Both the position numbers and the translations under genes were made by a program. From NCBI RefSeq assembly GCF_046764005.1, contig NZ_JBKOFW010000003.1:186001-250000 (forward strand): DNA of 64,000 nucleotides. Direction: 5' to 3'. The notes below the pieces were generated by a model that did not search any database, was not told where the DNA came from, and saw only the letters and a program-made list of their open reading frames with translations. The DNA is from Oryzobacter faecalis. Its GTDB lineage: Bacteria > Actinomycetota > Actinomycetes > Actinomycetales > Dermatophilaceae. The stretch's first letter is position 1, and each line of letters starts with the position of its first letter. Below, piece by piece: positions 48,029 through 56,671 of this stretch.

Positions 48029-49948
48029 TCACAGGCCGAGCAGCCACGGGGGGTCCTCCGGGACCTCGTCGAAGAGGACGCGCCCCCCGGCGTCGCGGGC
48101 GATGAGCCGCAGGGCGGAGGCGTCGTCGGCGTTGACGAGCTCGACGACCGACGCCGAGCGTCCCCCGGTGCGGACCACCTTGGAGACGGGGTAGCCGGAG
48201 GGGGAGGCGGCGATGAGCTGGACCCGGGCCGCGCCGGGCGCGACGACGAGGTAGCGGCCGACGCCGGGACGCAGGTCCTCGACGCGGGTGAGGAGTGGGG
48301 CGGTCGGTTCGTCCGCCGGGATCACCGACGCAGAACGCACGAGCATCGGCCGGAAGGACGCCTCGCCGCCCGCCGCCGGCAGGACCGCCGCCGAGACGAG
48401 GAGGGCCCCGGAGTCGGTGCGGGTGTGCACGACGACGACCCGGGAGCCGGGGCCGGAGTCGGCGAACGGCGGTGCGGGGAGCACCTCGTCGACGACCACG
48501 TCGCTGGTCACCGAGGCGGACCCGGCGCCGGTGAGCTCGGTGACGACCCGGCGCGCGCCGGCGGCGAACCACGCGGTGTCCGGGGTGCCGGCGTCGTCGA
48601 CCTCGGTGCGGACGGAGTGGGTGGAGGCGGGCTGGAGCTCCTCGTAGCGGTGGCGGATGCGCAGGGCGCCCGGGACCGCGCCGGTGAGGACGGTCGTCCC
48701 GATGCCCTCGCGCAGCCCGAGGTCGTCGAAGACGCGGACCACCTCCCCGTCGGGGTCGGGGCGGACCCTGCGCGACACCCCCACCGCGGCCAGGTCGGGC
48801 CGGCCGAGGACGACGAGCAGGGTCGTGGGCACCGCACCCGGCTCCGGGTCGTCGCCGATGGCGAGCGTGACGAGGTCGGCCACGCCGTAGGTGCCCGGCA
48901 TCGCGAGGCCGGTGACGCCGAGGGTTGACGTGGGGGCTCCGCGGCGACCGGTCCACAGCAGCACCTCGGTGCCGTCGAGCGCGACGTTGCCCTGCTTCGC
49001 GGCGACGACGACCCGCCGGTCGGCCACGTCCCCCGCCCAGAGGACGCGGGCGGGCGGCTGCCCGGGCAGCCGCACCAGCGCCCGGACCCCCGGGTCGTCC
49101 GCGAGGGGTCCCCTCGCCGGCCACGACTGGGTGCTCGACCAGGCGGGGTCGCTCGGCGCCGGTAGGGCCTGCCGGGTCCCGGCAGGAGGAGGCGGGGCGT
49201 CGTCGCGCAGGACGACGGCCGCGGCACCGCCCGCGGCGGCCAGTGCGGCGGCGGCCCCGCCGAGCAGCACGTGGCGGCGCCGGACGGCCCCCGTGCGCTG
49301 CACCACCAGGGCGGTCGGGTCCGGCGGGTCGCCCTGGCCGTGGAGGAGAGAGGCGACGGCGTCCGCGACGTCACGCTCACGGGCCGCCCAGCCGCCCTCT
49401 TCGGGTAGGCCGGCCTCCCGCTGGGCCTGCGCGCGAGCAGCGGCGAGCCTGACGTCGAGGGCGTGCTCACGCGCACCGAGCTCGCCGTGCGGGCGGTCGA
49501 GGAGGTGGGCCACCTCGTGCGAGCGGGCCTCCCAGAGCAGCCGGGCCCCGACGAGGGCCCGGTCGAGCGGGTCGGCCGCCAGGAGCGAGCGCTGGACCGC
49601 GGCGACGACGGGGTCCAGCGCCTCGTCCTCCGCCCAGGACGCCGCCACGGGCACGAGCACCGGCGACGGTCGGGCCGGCCCGACCCGGCCCCCGGGGCGC
49701 GGGAGGCGCCGGGCGGCGGCCGGCCGCACCGCTGCCAGCGCTGCGCCGAGCAGGGCTCGGCGGGCGTCCTCCCCGGGGCGCCCGCCCTCGACGGCCTCGT
49801 GCCAGCGGGACGAGAGCCCCCCGAGGGCGTCGGACGTCACCTGCCGCGCGAGCGTGGGGTCGAGGACGACGACCCGCGCGACGGACTCCAGCTCGGGCCA
49901 GCGCGCGTCGACGAAGGCCCGGAAGTCCTCGCTGACGACCTGGGTCAC
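48029..49948 (-). CDS. Membrane-anchored protein with degenerate ECF-sigma-like N-terminus (paralogue B)
   Basis: A 639-aa paralogue. The sigma-like part opens FRAFVDARWPELESVARVV; the region-4-like segment is PLDRALVGARLLWEARSHEVAHLLDRP (in parts). The membrane helix is HVLLGGAAAALAAAGGAAAVV, near 255-275. The exported part shares WPARG, VLWAGDVADRRVVVA, LLWTGRRGAP, RVVVVHTRTDSGALL and VVAPGAARVQLI with the other two copies. CAGACT lies 6 nt before the GTG, a diverged form of the motif before A and C. It is separated from C by 22 bp but has its own promoter-like motif. Confidence 0.7.
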   Translation of the reverse strand: MTQVVSEDFRAFVDARWPELESVARVVVLDPTLARQVTSDALGGLSSRWHEAVEGGRPGEDARRALLGAALAAVRPAAARRLPRPGGRVGPARPSPVLVPVAASWAEDEALDPVVAAVQRSLLAADPLDRALVGARLLWEARSHEVAHLLDRPHGELGAREHALDVRLAAARAQAQREAGLPEEGGWAARERDVADAVASLLHGQGDPPDPTALVVQRTGAVRRRHVLLGGAAAALAAAGGAAAVVLRDDAPPPPAGTRQALPAPSDPAWSSTQSWPARGPLADDPGVRALVRLPGQPPARVLWAGDVADRRVVVAAKQGNVALDGTEVLLWTGRRGAPTSTLGVTGLAMPGTYGVADLVTLAIGDDPEPGAVPTTLLVVLGRPDLAAVGVSRRVRPDPDGEVVRVFDDLGLREGIGTTVLTGAVPGALRIRHRYEELQPASTHSVRTEVDDAGTPDTAWFAAGARRVVTELTGAGSASVTSDVVVDEVLPAPPFADSGPGSRVVVVHTRTDSGALLVSAAVLPAAGGEASFRPMLVRSASVIPADEPTAPLLTRVEDLRPGVGRYLVVAPGAARVQLIAASPSGYPVSKVVRTGGRSASVVELVNADDASALRLIARDAGGRVLFDEVPEDPPWLLGL

Positions 49949-49970
49949 GCGCCCAGTCTGCACCCGGCCG

Positions 49971-51860
49971 TCAGCCGAACCTGGGCCACAGGTCGTTGGG
50001 GTCCCGCCGCCCGAGCAGCTGGCGCCACGACCCCATCCGCCTCCCGTCGGCGTCCCAGAGGACGAGCCGGTACACCGCGGCCTGCCGCGCGTTGACGACC
50101 TCGAGGATGCCGACACCGCCCGGGACCTCCCCGACCTTCGACACCGGGTACGACGTCGCGGTCACGGCGAGGAGCTGGGCCCTCGCGGCGCCGGGGGCGA
50201 CGACGAGGAAGCGCCCCACCTCGGCGCGCAGCGGCGGCAGCCGCGTGGCGAAGGGGCGCCGGGCGTCCTCGACCGCGACGGGTCGCGCGGTCTCGAGGTC
50301 GGCCGAGCCGACCTTGGCCCGCCCGTCGTCCCGGACCCGGACCGAGCGCAGGAGCGACCCGTCGGCGGTGCGCGTGTGGACGACGACGAGGCGGCCCGGA
50401 CCCGGCCGGGCCACGCTGACCCACGGCGCCAGCACGTCGCCCGGCACCTCCGTGTCGAGCACGACCTCACTCGTCATCGACGACTCCGGCTGGCCCGAGG
50501 CCGCGGCGACGAACGAGCCGACCTTGGCGAGCACCGAGTCGCCGATGTCGTCGCCGGCCTGTCTCGCGGTTCCGATGGCGATGCGCTGCGGCCCGGCCGG
50601 AGGCCCGTCGTAGGGGCCCAGCCGCACCCGCAACGCGGGGCCGGGAGGGTTCGGCAGCACGACCGTGGCGAGCCCGTCGTCGAGCCCGACCTCGCTCCAG
50701 GCCCGCCGCACCCCACCGGCTCGCGTGTAGCTGACGATCGCCGAGTAGGCGGACCGCAGGACCTGGGGGCGCGAGAGGAGGACGAGGAGGCCGTGGTCGC
50801 CGCCGACGGGCAGGGCCAGGGCCACCGCGTCGTCGGCGTCCTCGATCTCGTCGACGGTCAGCGGCACCTCGCGCAGGGCCTGGACCGGGGCCCCGCGGGG
50901 GCCGGCCCAGACCCGCACCGTCGTCGACCCCTGCCGCGACAGGTCGCGTCGGGCGATGACGACGCGCCGGTCGGCGACGTCGGACGCCCACAGCAGCCGC
51001 GCCCCCGGGTCGCGCGCCGCGACCATGGCGGCGACCGCGCGGTCGCTGCGCAGGCCACCGCGGGCCACCCAGGTGCGGGTCGACCCCCAGCTCGGGTCCC
51101 CGGTCGGCGGGACCGGGAGGTCGGCCGGGTCCGCGGGGGGCTCGGGTCGCAGGGTGGACCCGAGCACCAACGCCCCGGCGGCCAGCCCGGCTGCGGCGGC
51201 CCCGCCCGCGACGAGGGTCCGCCGTCGCAGGCGGGCAGCGACACCGGCCACGAGCCTGGCGGGGTCGGGCGGCTCGTCCAGGTCGCGCAGGAGGAGCGCG
51301 ACGGCCTCCCGGACGTCGTGGTCGAGCGCCCACCGGCCGGGTTCGAGCCCCGCCGCGACCCGCGCGGTATCGTGGGCCGCGCCGAGCCGGCGGCGCACCG
51401 CGGCGGCGGCGTCGCGGACCGGGCCCTCCGGCCGCTCGAGGAGGCGCGCCACCTCCCCCGGTCCGGCGTCCCACACGTCGTCGGCGGCGACGACCGCGCG
51501 CTCGAGGGGGTCGGCGTCGGCGAGGGCGGCGCCCAGGGCCGCGACGACGGTGTCGTCCGCGCGACCGGCCTCGTCCCACGGCAGCGCCGACGGGACGGCG
51601 GGCCCCCCGGGGCCGGGTTGTCGCCGGGGCGTCGCGTGGGGTGCCGCGGCCAGGGCGGCGCGGAGCACCTCGCGCCGGGCCCGCTCGCCGGGGCGGCCGT
51701 CCTCGAGTGCCTCGTGCCAGTGCCGCACGACGTCGACGAGGGTGTCGGTGGTGACGCGCCGGGCGAGGGGCGCGTCGAGGACGACGACGTGGGCGACCGC
51801 CTCGAGGTCGGGCCAGCGGGCGGCGACGAACTCGCGGACGTCCTCATCCACGAAGGTCAC
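49971..51860 (-). CDS. Membrane-anchored protein with degenerate ECF-sigma-like N-terminus (paralogue C)
   Basis: A 629-aa paralogue and first of the three in transcription order. The sigma-like N-terminus (VREFVAARWPDLEAVAHVV; PLERAVVAADDVWDAGPGEVARLLERP in parts) is the clearest of the set. The helix is RRTLVAGGAAAAGLAAGALVL (about 235-255). The exported part has VWAGPRGAP, LLWASDVADRRVVIARRDL, LVVVHTRTADGSLLRSVRVRDDGR (in part) and VVAPGAARAQLL. GACACT lies 6 nt before the GTG, within TGTGACACTGG that also precedes A. phoU lies upstream on the same strand. Confidence 0.7.
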   Translation of the reverse strand: MTFVDEDVREFVAARWPDLEAVAHVVVLDAPLARRVTTDTLVDVVRHWHEALEDGRPGERARREVLRAALAAAPHATPRRQPGPGGPAVPSALPWDEAGRADDTVVAALGAALADADPLERAVVAADDVWDAGPGEVARLLERPEGPVRDAAAAVRRRLGAAHDTARVAAGLEPGRWALDHDVREAVALLLRDLDEPPDPARLVAGVAARLRRRTLVAGGAAAAGLAAGALVLGSTLRPEPPADPADLPVPPTGDPSWGSTRTWVARGGLRSDRAVAAMVAARDPGARLLWASDVADRRVVIARRDLSRQGSTTVRVWAGPRGAPVQALREVPLTVDEIEDADDAVALALPVGGDHGLLVLLSRPQVLRSAYSAIVSYTRAGGVRRAWSEVGLDDGLATVVLPNPPGPALRVRLGPYDGPPAGPQRIAIGTARQAGDDIGDSVLAKVGSFVAAASGQPESSMTSEVVLDTEVPGDVLAPWVSVARPGPGRLVVVHTRTADGSLLRSVRVRDDGRAKVGSADLETARPVAVEDARRPFATRLPPLRAEVGRFLVVAPGAARAQLLAVTATSYPVSKVGEVPGGVGILEVVNARQAAVYRLVLWDADGRRMGSWRQLLGRRDPNDLWPRFG

Positions 51861-51935
51861 CCCACCAGTGTCACACCGCCACGGTCGCGTGGGGAGAGCG
51901 TGAAAGGGGAGGGGAGGGCGACCGGGGTGCGGACG

Positions 51936-52637
51936 TCAGCGGGGGTGGACGACGTGCGTGGCGTCCTCGGCGTCCTCGTGGCTGTCCTCGCTGCGCGGGT
52001 CGAACTCACCGGTGACGAGCCAGATGACCCGGTGGGCGACGCTCACGGCGTGGTCGGCGAACCGCTCGTAGTAGCGGCCGAGGAGGGTGATGTCGACCGC
52101 GGCCTCGGTGCCGTGGGTCCACGTCCCGTCGGTGACGTGCGAGAACAGCTCGCGGTGCAGGTCGTCCATCGCGTCGTCGTCGCGCTCGATCTCCTGGGCG
52201 GCGACGACGTCGCGGGCGGCGATGACCGAGCCGGCCTTCTCGACGATCCGCTCGGCGACCTGCCCCATCTGCAGGATCGTCGCCCGCAGCTCGGCGGGGA
52301 CGGCCGACTCGGGGTAGCGCAGCCGGGCGACCTTGGCCACGTGGCGGGCGAGGTCGCCCATCCGCTCGATGTCGCTGCTCATCCGCATGCTCGTGACGAT
52401 GACGCGCAGGTCGGTGGCGACGGGCTGCTGGCGGGCGAGCAGGTCGAAGGACATGAGGTCGAGCTCGGCCCGGCGCGCGTCGATCTCGGCGTCGGCGGCG
52501 ATGACGGAGTCGGCGAGGTGGATGTCGGCGTCGAGGAGGGCGGTCGTCGCGCGGTTCATCGCCGACGCGGCGAGGTGGGTCATCTCGACGAGTGTCTCGG
52601 CGACGCGGTCGAGCTCCTCGTGGAAGGCCTTGCGCAT
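51936..52637 (-). CDS. phoU: Phosphate uptake regulator PhoU
   Basis: A 233-aa protein of two three-helix PhoU repeats. The opening MRKAFHEELDRVAETLVEMTHL (in part) and MSSDIERMGDLARHVAKVA and GRYYERFADHAVSVAHRVIWLVTGE (in parts) are characteristic, with the acidic metal-binding E/D-x-x-x-D motifs. PhoU restrains the SenX3/PhoR kinase when phosphate is plentiful and limits Pst. It is divergent from senX3, with a PHO-type repeat between. A GGAGG lies about 11 nt before the ATG. The tail is His- and acid-rich. Confidence 0.94.
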   Translation of the reverse strand: MRKAFHEELDRVAETLVEMTHLAASAMNRATTALLDADIHLADSVIAADAEIDARRAELDLMSFDLLARQQPVATDLRVIVTSMRMSSDIERMGDLARHVAKVARLRYPESAVPAELRATILQMGQVAERIVEKAGSVIAARDVVAAQEIERDDDAMDDLHRELFSHVTDGTWTHGTEAAVDITLLGRYYERFADHAVSVAHRVIWLVTGEFDPRSEDSHEDAEDATHVVHPR

Positions 52638-52707
52638 GGGTGAAGTGTCCTCCGGTGCTGGTCGGCGGCGCGCGGGTCCGACGCCTCGGGAACGATGACA
52701 CCCCGGG

Positions 52708-52740
52708 GTGAACCGAAGGCGCACCCGAGGTGAACATCTG
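52708..52740 (+). promoter_or_regulatory. PHO-type repeat between phoU and senX3
   Basis: Three 11-bp units lie end to end: GTGAACCGAAG, GCGCACCCGAG and GTGAACATCTG. The outer two carry GTGAAC exactly 22 bp apart; the middle is degenerate. On the opposite strand these read GTTCAC, as before pstS. The site is 70-100 bp before senX3 and upstream of phoU, so it fits autoregulation by RegX3. Confidence 0.65.
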
Positions 52741-52806
52741 GCTGCCCGCGCCGCGCGGGCCTGGTGGTGTGCCGGGGGGCCCCGCACCGGGTCGTACCCT
52801 GACGTC

Positions 52807-53994
52807 GTGGACCCGGTGCTCGCGGCGACCCTCGGCGGGGCGGTCGGCCTCGTCATCGGGGCCGTCGCCGTCGTCGCCACGCGCTGGTCCGAGCGCGCGA
52901 CGTCCGGCGCGGAGGCCGAGGAGCCACCCCTGCCGCGCGGCGTCGGTGAGGTCCTGTCCGTCCTGCGCTCGATCGCGGTCGTCCTCGACGCCAGCGACGC
53001 CGTCGTCAACACCTCGGCCTCGGCGGTCAGCTACGGGCTGGTCCGCCACGGCGAGCTCGTCCACTCCGAGCTGCGCCACCTCGCCCGGCAGGTGCGACGT
53101 GACGGGATGATCCGCGAGGCCGAGCTCGACCTCTCCCGCGGTCCCAACACCGACGCGAGCGCCGTCATGCGCGTGCGGGTCGCGCCGCTCGCCGTCTCGC
53201 ACGTCCTCGTCCTCGCCGAGGACCACACCCAGGCCCGGCGGGTCGAGGAGGTCCGCCGCGACTTCGTCGCCAACGTCTCCCACGAGCTGAAGACGCCGGT
53301 CGGGGGCATCTCCCTCCTCGCCGAGGCGGTCCTCGACGCCAAGGAGGACCCCGAGGCCGTCGAGCGGTTCGCCCAGCGGATCCTCGTCGAGTCCTCCCGC
53401 CTCACGCGCCTCGTCCAGGAGATCGTCGACCTGTCCCGCCTCCAGGTGGCCGACACCCTCCACGAGCCCGAGCTCGTCGACGTCGGGGTGGTCGTCGCCG
53501 AGGCCGTCGACCGGGTGCGCGTCGCGGCCGAGTCGCGGCACATCGACCTCGCGGTCCTCGTCGAGGACGGCCTGCGGGTCTTCGGCGACGCCGAGCTCCT
53601 CACGACCGCCGTCGCCAACCTCGTGACGAACGCCGTCAACTACAGCGGCTCTGCGACCCGGGTCGGTGTGGGTGCGCGCCGCTCCGGCGACACCGTCGAG
53701 GTCACCGTCACCGACCAGGGCGTCGGCATCCCCGCCGCCGAGCAGGAGCGGATCTTCGAGCGCTTCTACCGGGTCGACGAGGCGCGCTCGCGGGCCACCG
53801 GGGGTACCGGCCTGGGCCTGGCGATCGTCAAGCACATCAGCAACAACCACGGGGGTGAGGTGAACGTCTGGAGCCAGGAGGGGCGTGGCTCGACGTTCAC
53901 GATGACGCTTCCCGCGGCGGCCGACCGGCCGGCCGCGGACGACGACACCGGCCGCACGTGGCCGGTTCCCAGCGAGGAGAAGAGCTCCGCATGA
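52807..53994 (+). CDS. senX3: Phosphate-sensing histidine kinase SenX3 (PhoR)
   Basis: A 395-aa kinase. One or two N-terminal helices (TLGGAVGLVIGAVAVVATRW), a PAS-like domain (about 50-150), the HisKA box VSHELKTPVGGISLLAEAV with the phosphorylated His, and an ATPase domain with NAVNYSGSATRV (N box) and GTGLGLAIVKHIS (G2). There is no large sensor domain outside the membrane, as usual for SenX3/PhoR, which read phosphate through Pst and PhoU. TACCCT lies 6 nt before the GTG. regX3 overlaps its stop (ATGA). Confidence 0.94.
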   Translation: MDPVLAATLGGAVGLVIGAVAVVATRWSERATSGAEAEEPPLPRGVGEVLSVLRSIAVVLDASDAVVNTSASAVSYGLVRHGELVHSELRHLARQVRRDGMIREAELDLSRGPNTDASAVMRVRVAPLAVSHVLVLAEDHTQARRVEEVRRDFVANVSHELKTPVGGISLLAEAVLDAKEDPEAVERFAQRILVESSRLTRLVQEIVDLSRLQVADTLHEPELVDVGVVVAEAVDRVRVAAESRHIDLAVLVEDGLRVFGDAELLTTAVANLVTNAVNYSGSATRVGVGARRSGDTVEVTVTDQGVGIPAAEQERIFERFYRVDEARSRATGGTGLGLAIVKHISNNHGGEVNVWSQEGRGSTFTMTLPAAADRPAADDDTGRTWPVPSEEKSSA

Positions 53995-54671
53995 CCCGCA
54001 TCCTGATCGTCGAGGACGAGGTCTCGTTCTCCGACCCCCTCTCGTACCTGCTCAGCAAGGAGGGGTACGAGGTGTCGGTCGCCGAGAACGGGAACGACGC
54101 CCTCACCGAGTTCGACGCCGCCGGCGCCGACCTCGTCCTCCTCGACCTCATGCTGCCCGGGCTCTCGGGCGTCGACGTGTGCCGCGCCCTCCGGCAGCGC
54201 TCCAACGTCCCCGTCATCATGCTCACCGCGAAGGACTCCGAGATCGACAAGGTGGTCGGGCTCGAGCTCGGCGCCGACGACTACGTCACCAAGCCGTACT
54301 CCTCGCGCGAGCTGCTGGCCCGCATCAAGGCCGTGCTGCGCCGCAACTCCGAGCCCGAGGAGCTGCTGCCGACGACCCTCGAGGCCGGCCCGGTCCGGAT
54401 GGACGTCGAGCGGCACGTCGTCACGGTCCGCGGGGCGCAGGTCTCGCTGCCGCTGAAGGAGTTCGAGCTCCTCGAGATGCTGCTGCGCAACACCGGCCGC
54501 GTCCTCACCCGGATGCAGCTCATCGACCGGGTGTGGGGGAGTGACTACGTGGGCGACACCAAGACCCTCGACGTCCACATCAAGCGCCTGCGGGCCAAGG
54601 TCGAGGGCGACCCGGGCGCGCCGGCGCACATCCTCACCGTTCGCGGGCTGGGCTACAAGTTCGAGGCCTGA
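53991..54671 (+). CDS. regX3: Response regulator RegX3 (PhoP)
   Basis: A 226-aa OmpR-family regulator. The receiver has ILIVEDEVSFSDPLSYLL, the phosphorylated Asp in LVLLDLMLPGLSGVDVCRAL, and the conserved Thr and Lys in MLTAKDSE and YVTKPYSSREL. The C-terminal winged helix has LPLKEFELLEMLLRNTGRVLTR and DVHIKRLRAKVEGDPG. It should bind the GTTCAC direct repeats before pstS and senX3. It is coupled to senX3 by a 4-bp overlap, as in Mycobacterium. Confidence 0.95.
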   Translation: MTRILIVEDEVSFSDPLSYLLSKEGYEVSVAENGNDALTEFDAAGADLVLLDLMLPGLSGVDVCRALRQRSNVPVIMLTAKDSEIDKVVGLELGADDYVTKPYSSRELLARIKAVLRRNSEPEELLPTTLEAGPVRMDVERHVVTVRGAQVSLPLKEFELLEMLLRNTGRVLTRMQLIDRVWGSDYVGDTKTLDVHIKRLRAKVEGDPGAPAHILTVRGLGYKFEA

Positions 54672-54686
54672 GGACCAGGCTGAGGG

Positions 54687-55160
54687 TCAGCCCGCGGCGG
54701 GGACGGTGTACTGCTCGTAGTAGCCCGTGGGGGCGAGGACCGGCACCTGGATGACGTTGGGCCCCGACTGCGGCGTCGTGACGGTGAGCTGGACGAGCTG
54801 GCCGGGACGGGCCGGCACGCCCGAGAGGACCACCGGTGAGCCGCCCTCCGAGAGGGACCCACCCGAGGACGCGGGGATGGTGCGCCGCGTGGGGGCGCCC
54901 TCGCCGAGCGCGAAGGTGACCTCGGCCGCCTCCGCGGACTCGTTGACGGCCTGCCCGACGAGGACGCCGTCGCCGCCCTCCTCGGCCGCGACGACGACGA
55001 GGTTGCCGAAGCGCAGGTCGCCGGTGTCGAGGGAGGGCCCGTCGGCGGCCTGGTAGGCGTAGTCGGTCTGGACGGGTGAGAACACCGCACATCCGGACGC
55101 GAGGAGGAGGGCGCCCGCGAGGGCGGTGGCGCGCAGGAGGGCGGCGGCTCGGGTCGTCAC
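54687..55160 (-). CDS. Putative lipoprotein
   Basis: A 157-aa exported protein. The signal ALLRATALAGALLLASGC ends in a lipobox, so the mature protein is anchored at a Cys about 24 residues from the start. The rest is a small beta-rich domain (LRFGNLVVVAAEEGGDGVLVGQAVNES in parts; PVVLSGVPARPGQLVQLTV), similar in layout to actinobacterial copper-chaperone-like or DUF461-like lipoproteins, but no metal motif is seen. The GTG at 55160 is chosen because TAGTCT lies 7 nt upstream. It is convergent with regX3. Confidence 0.7.
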   Translation of the reverse strand: MTTRAAALLRATALAGALLLASGCAVFSPVQTDYAYQAADGPSLDTGDLRFGNLVVVAAEEGGDGVLVGQAVNESAEAAEVTFALGEGAPTRRTIPASSGGSLSEGGSPVVLSGVPARPGQLVQLTVTTPQSGPNVIQVPVLAPTGYYEQYTVPAAG

Positions 55161-55371
55161 GGGCCCAAGACTAGCCATGAGGTCCCCGAGGGTCGGCGAG
55201 GGTGGCGCCGGGCGGGGTCGCGGGGACCGGGCGGGACGGTTGTCCACCGCGCGCCCGCCCGCCCGTGGCGCGCGCGCGAAAGCACGACGACCGGGGTTCT
55301 GTCAAGACCCGAAACGATGCTGTGAAGGCGCCCCACGGGCCCCTGACCTGCGGAAACGCCGATCCGCTCCA

Positions 55372-55401
55372 TTTCGGCGACACGCCGGTGCGTGATATCC
55401 T
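55372..55401 (+). promoter_or_regulatory. carD promoter
   Basis: TATCCT (55396-55401) follows TTTCGG (55372-55377) by an 18-bp spacer. Unlike many genes here, carD has a leader of about 20 nt with an AAGGGGA ribosome site before the ATG. The region is divergent with the lipoprotein gene. Confidence 0.45.
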
Positions 55402-55428
55402 TGGGACCTCGAAAGGGGACAACACCAC

Positions 55429-55911
55429 ATGGTTTTCAAGGTCGGCGAGACGGTCGTGTACCCGCACCACGGGGCGGCACGCATCGAGGAGATCAACACC
55501 CGCACGATCCGCGGAGAGGAGAAGCTCTACCTCAAGCTCAAGGTCGCGCAAGGCGACCTCGTCATCGAGGTACCCGCAGAGAACTGTGACCTGGTCGGCG
55601 TCCGTGACGTCGTCTCCAAGGAGGGTCTCGACAAGGTGTTCGAGGTGCTCCGCACCCCGTACGCCGAGGAGCCCACCAACTGGTCGCGCCGCTTCAAGGC
55701 CAACCTGGAGAAGCTCGCCTCCGGCGACGTCATCAAGGTCGCCGAGGTCGTCCGCGACCTGTGGCGCCGCGACAAGGACCGTGGCCTGTCCGCCGGCGAG
55801 AAGCGCATGCTCGCCAAGGCCCGCCAGATCCTCGTCTCCGAGCTCGCGCTCGCCGAGAAGACCGACGAGGAGAAGGCCGAGACCATCCTCGACGAGGTCC
55901 TCGCGTCCTGA
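55429..55911 (+). CDS. carD: CarD-family RNA polymerase-binding transcription factor
   Basis: A 160-aa global regulator. Residues 1-55 are the RNA-polymerase interaction domain (FKVGETVVYPHHGAARIEEI), which binds the beta subunit; residues 65-160 are the helical DNA-contacting domain, with NWSRRFKANLEKLASGD holding the Trp that wedges the upstream edge of the bubble. CarD stabilises open complexes at rRNA and many other promoters and is usually essential. ispD follows 28 bp later, the order found in Mycobacterium. Confidence 0.96.
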   Translation: MVFKVGETVVYPHHGAARIEEINTRTIRGEEKLYLKLKVAQGDLVIEVPAENCDLVGVRDVVSKEGLDKVFEVLRTPYAEEPTNWSRRFKANLEKLASGDVIKVAEVVRDLWRRDKDRGLSAGEKRMLAKARQILVSELALAEKTDEEKAETILDEVLAS

Positions 55912-55939
55912 TCCCCGGGTCCGCACCCGAACCACTGAC

Positions 55940-56671
55940 GTGACCGACGCCCACGCCGCTGCCCGCGGCGTGGGCGTCGTCGTCGTGGCCGCCGGGTCCG
56001 GGTCGCGGCTCGGCGCCGGGACCCCGAAGGCCTTCGTCCACCTCGGTGGCCGCCCGCTCGTCGCCCACGCGCTCGATGTCGTGGCGCGGGTCCCGGGGGT
56101 CACGTCGGTGGCCGTCGTCGTGCCGCCCGAGCTGGCCGACGCGTCGGGTCCGGCGTGGGCCGGGGTCCGGCTGCCCCCCTCGGCCGTCGTCGTCGCCGGT
56201 GGCGCCGAGCGCACCCACTCGGTGGCCGCGGGGCTGGCGGCGCTCGACGACTCGTGCGACGTCGTCCTCGTCCACGATGCCGCCCGGTGCCTCGCACCCG
56301 TCGCCGTCTTCGAGCGGGTGGTCGCGGCCGTGCGCGGTGGAGCCGCGGGAGTCGTCCCGGGTGTCCCGGTCGTCGACACGGTCAAGGTCGTCGACGAGCG
56401 CGGTGTCGTCGTCGCCACTCCCGACCGCGGCTCGCTGCGGGCCGTGCAGACGCCGCAGGGGTTCCGGCGCGTGGTGCTCGAGGCCGCCCACGCCGGCGGG
56501 GGCGACGCCACCGACGACGCCGGGCTCGTCGAGGCCCTCGGCCACGAGGTGCTCGTCGTCGCCGGCGACCCCCTGGCCCACAAGGTCACCACGCCCGACG
56601 ACCTCGCCCACGCCGAGCGGCTCCTGGTCGGCGCCCTCGTCATCCCGCCGCCACCCGAGGAGAGCCCGTGA
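55940..56671 (+). CDS. ispD: 2-C-methyl-D-erythritol 4-phosphate cytidylyltransferase
   Basis: A 243-aa enzyme of the MEP isoprenoid pathway, joining MEP and CTP. The nucleotide-binding N-terminus is VVVVAAGSGSRLGAGTPKAF with the catalytic Arg and Lys. VLVHDAARCLAP and QTPQGFRR hold further substrate residues. It starts at a GTG 28 bp after carD. The ispF gene overlaps its stop (GTGA). Confidence 0.93.
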   Translation: MTDAHAAARGVGVVVVAAGSGSRLGAGTPKAFVHLGGRPLVAHALDVVARVPGVTSVAVVVPPELADASGPAWAGVRLPPSAVVVAGGAERTHSVAAGLAALDDSCDVVLVHDAARCLAPVAVFERVVAAVRGGAAGVVPGVPVVDTVKVVDERGVVVATPDRGSLRAVQTPQGFRRVVLEAAHAGGGDATDDAGLVEALGHEVLVVAGDPLAHKVTTPDDLAHAERLLVGALVIPPPPEESP

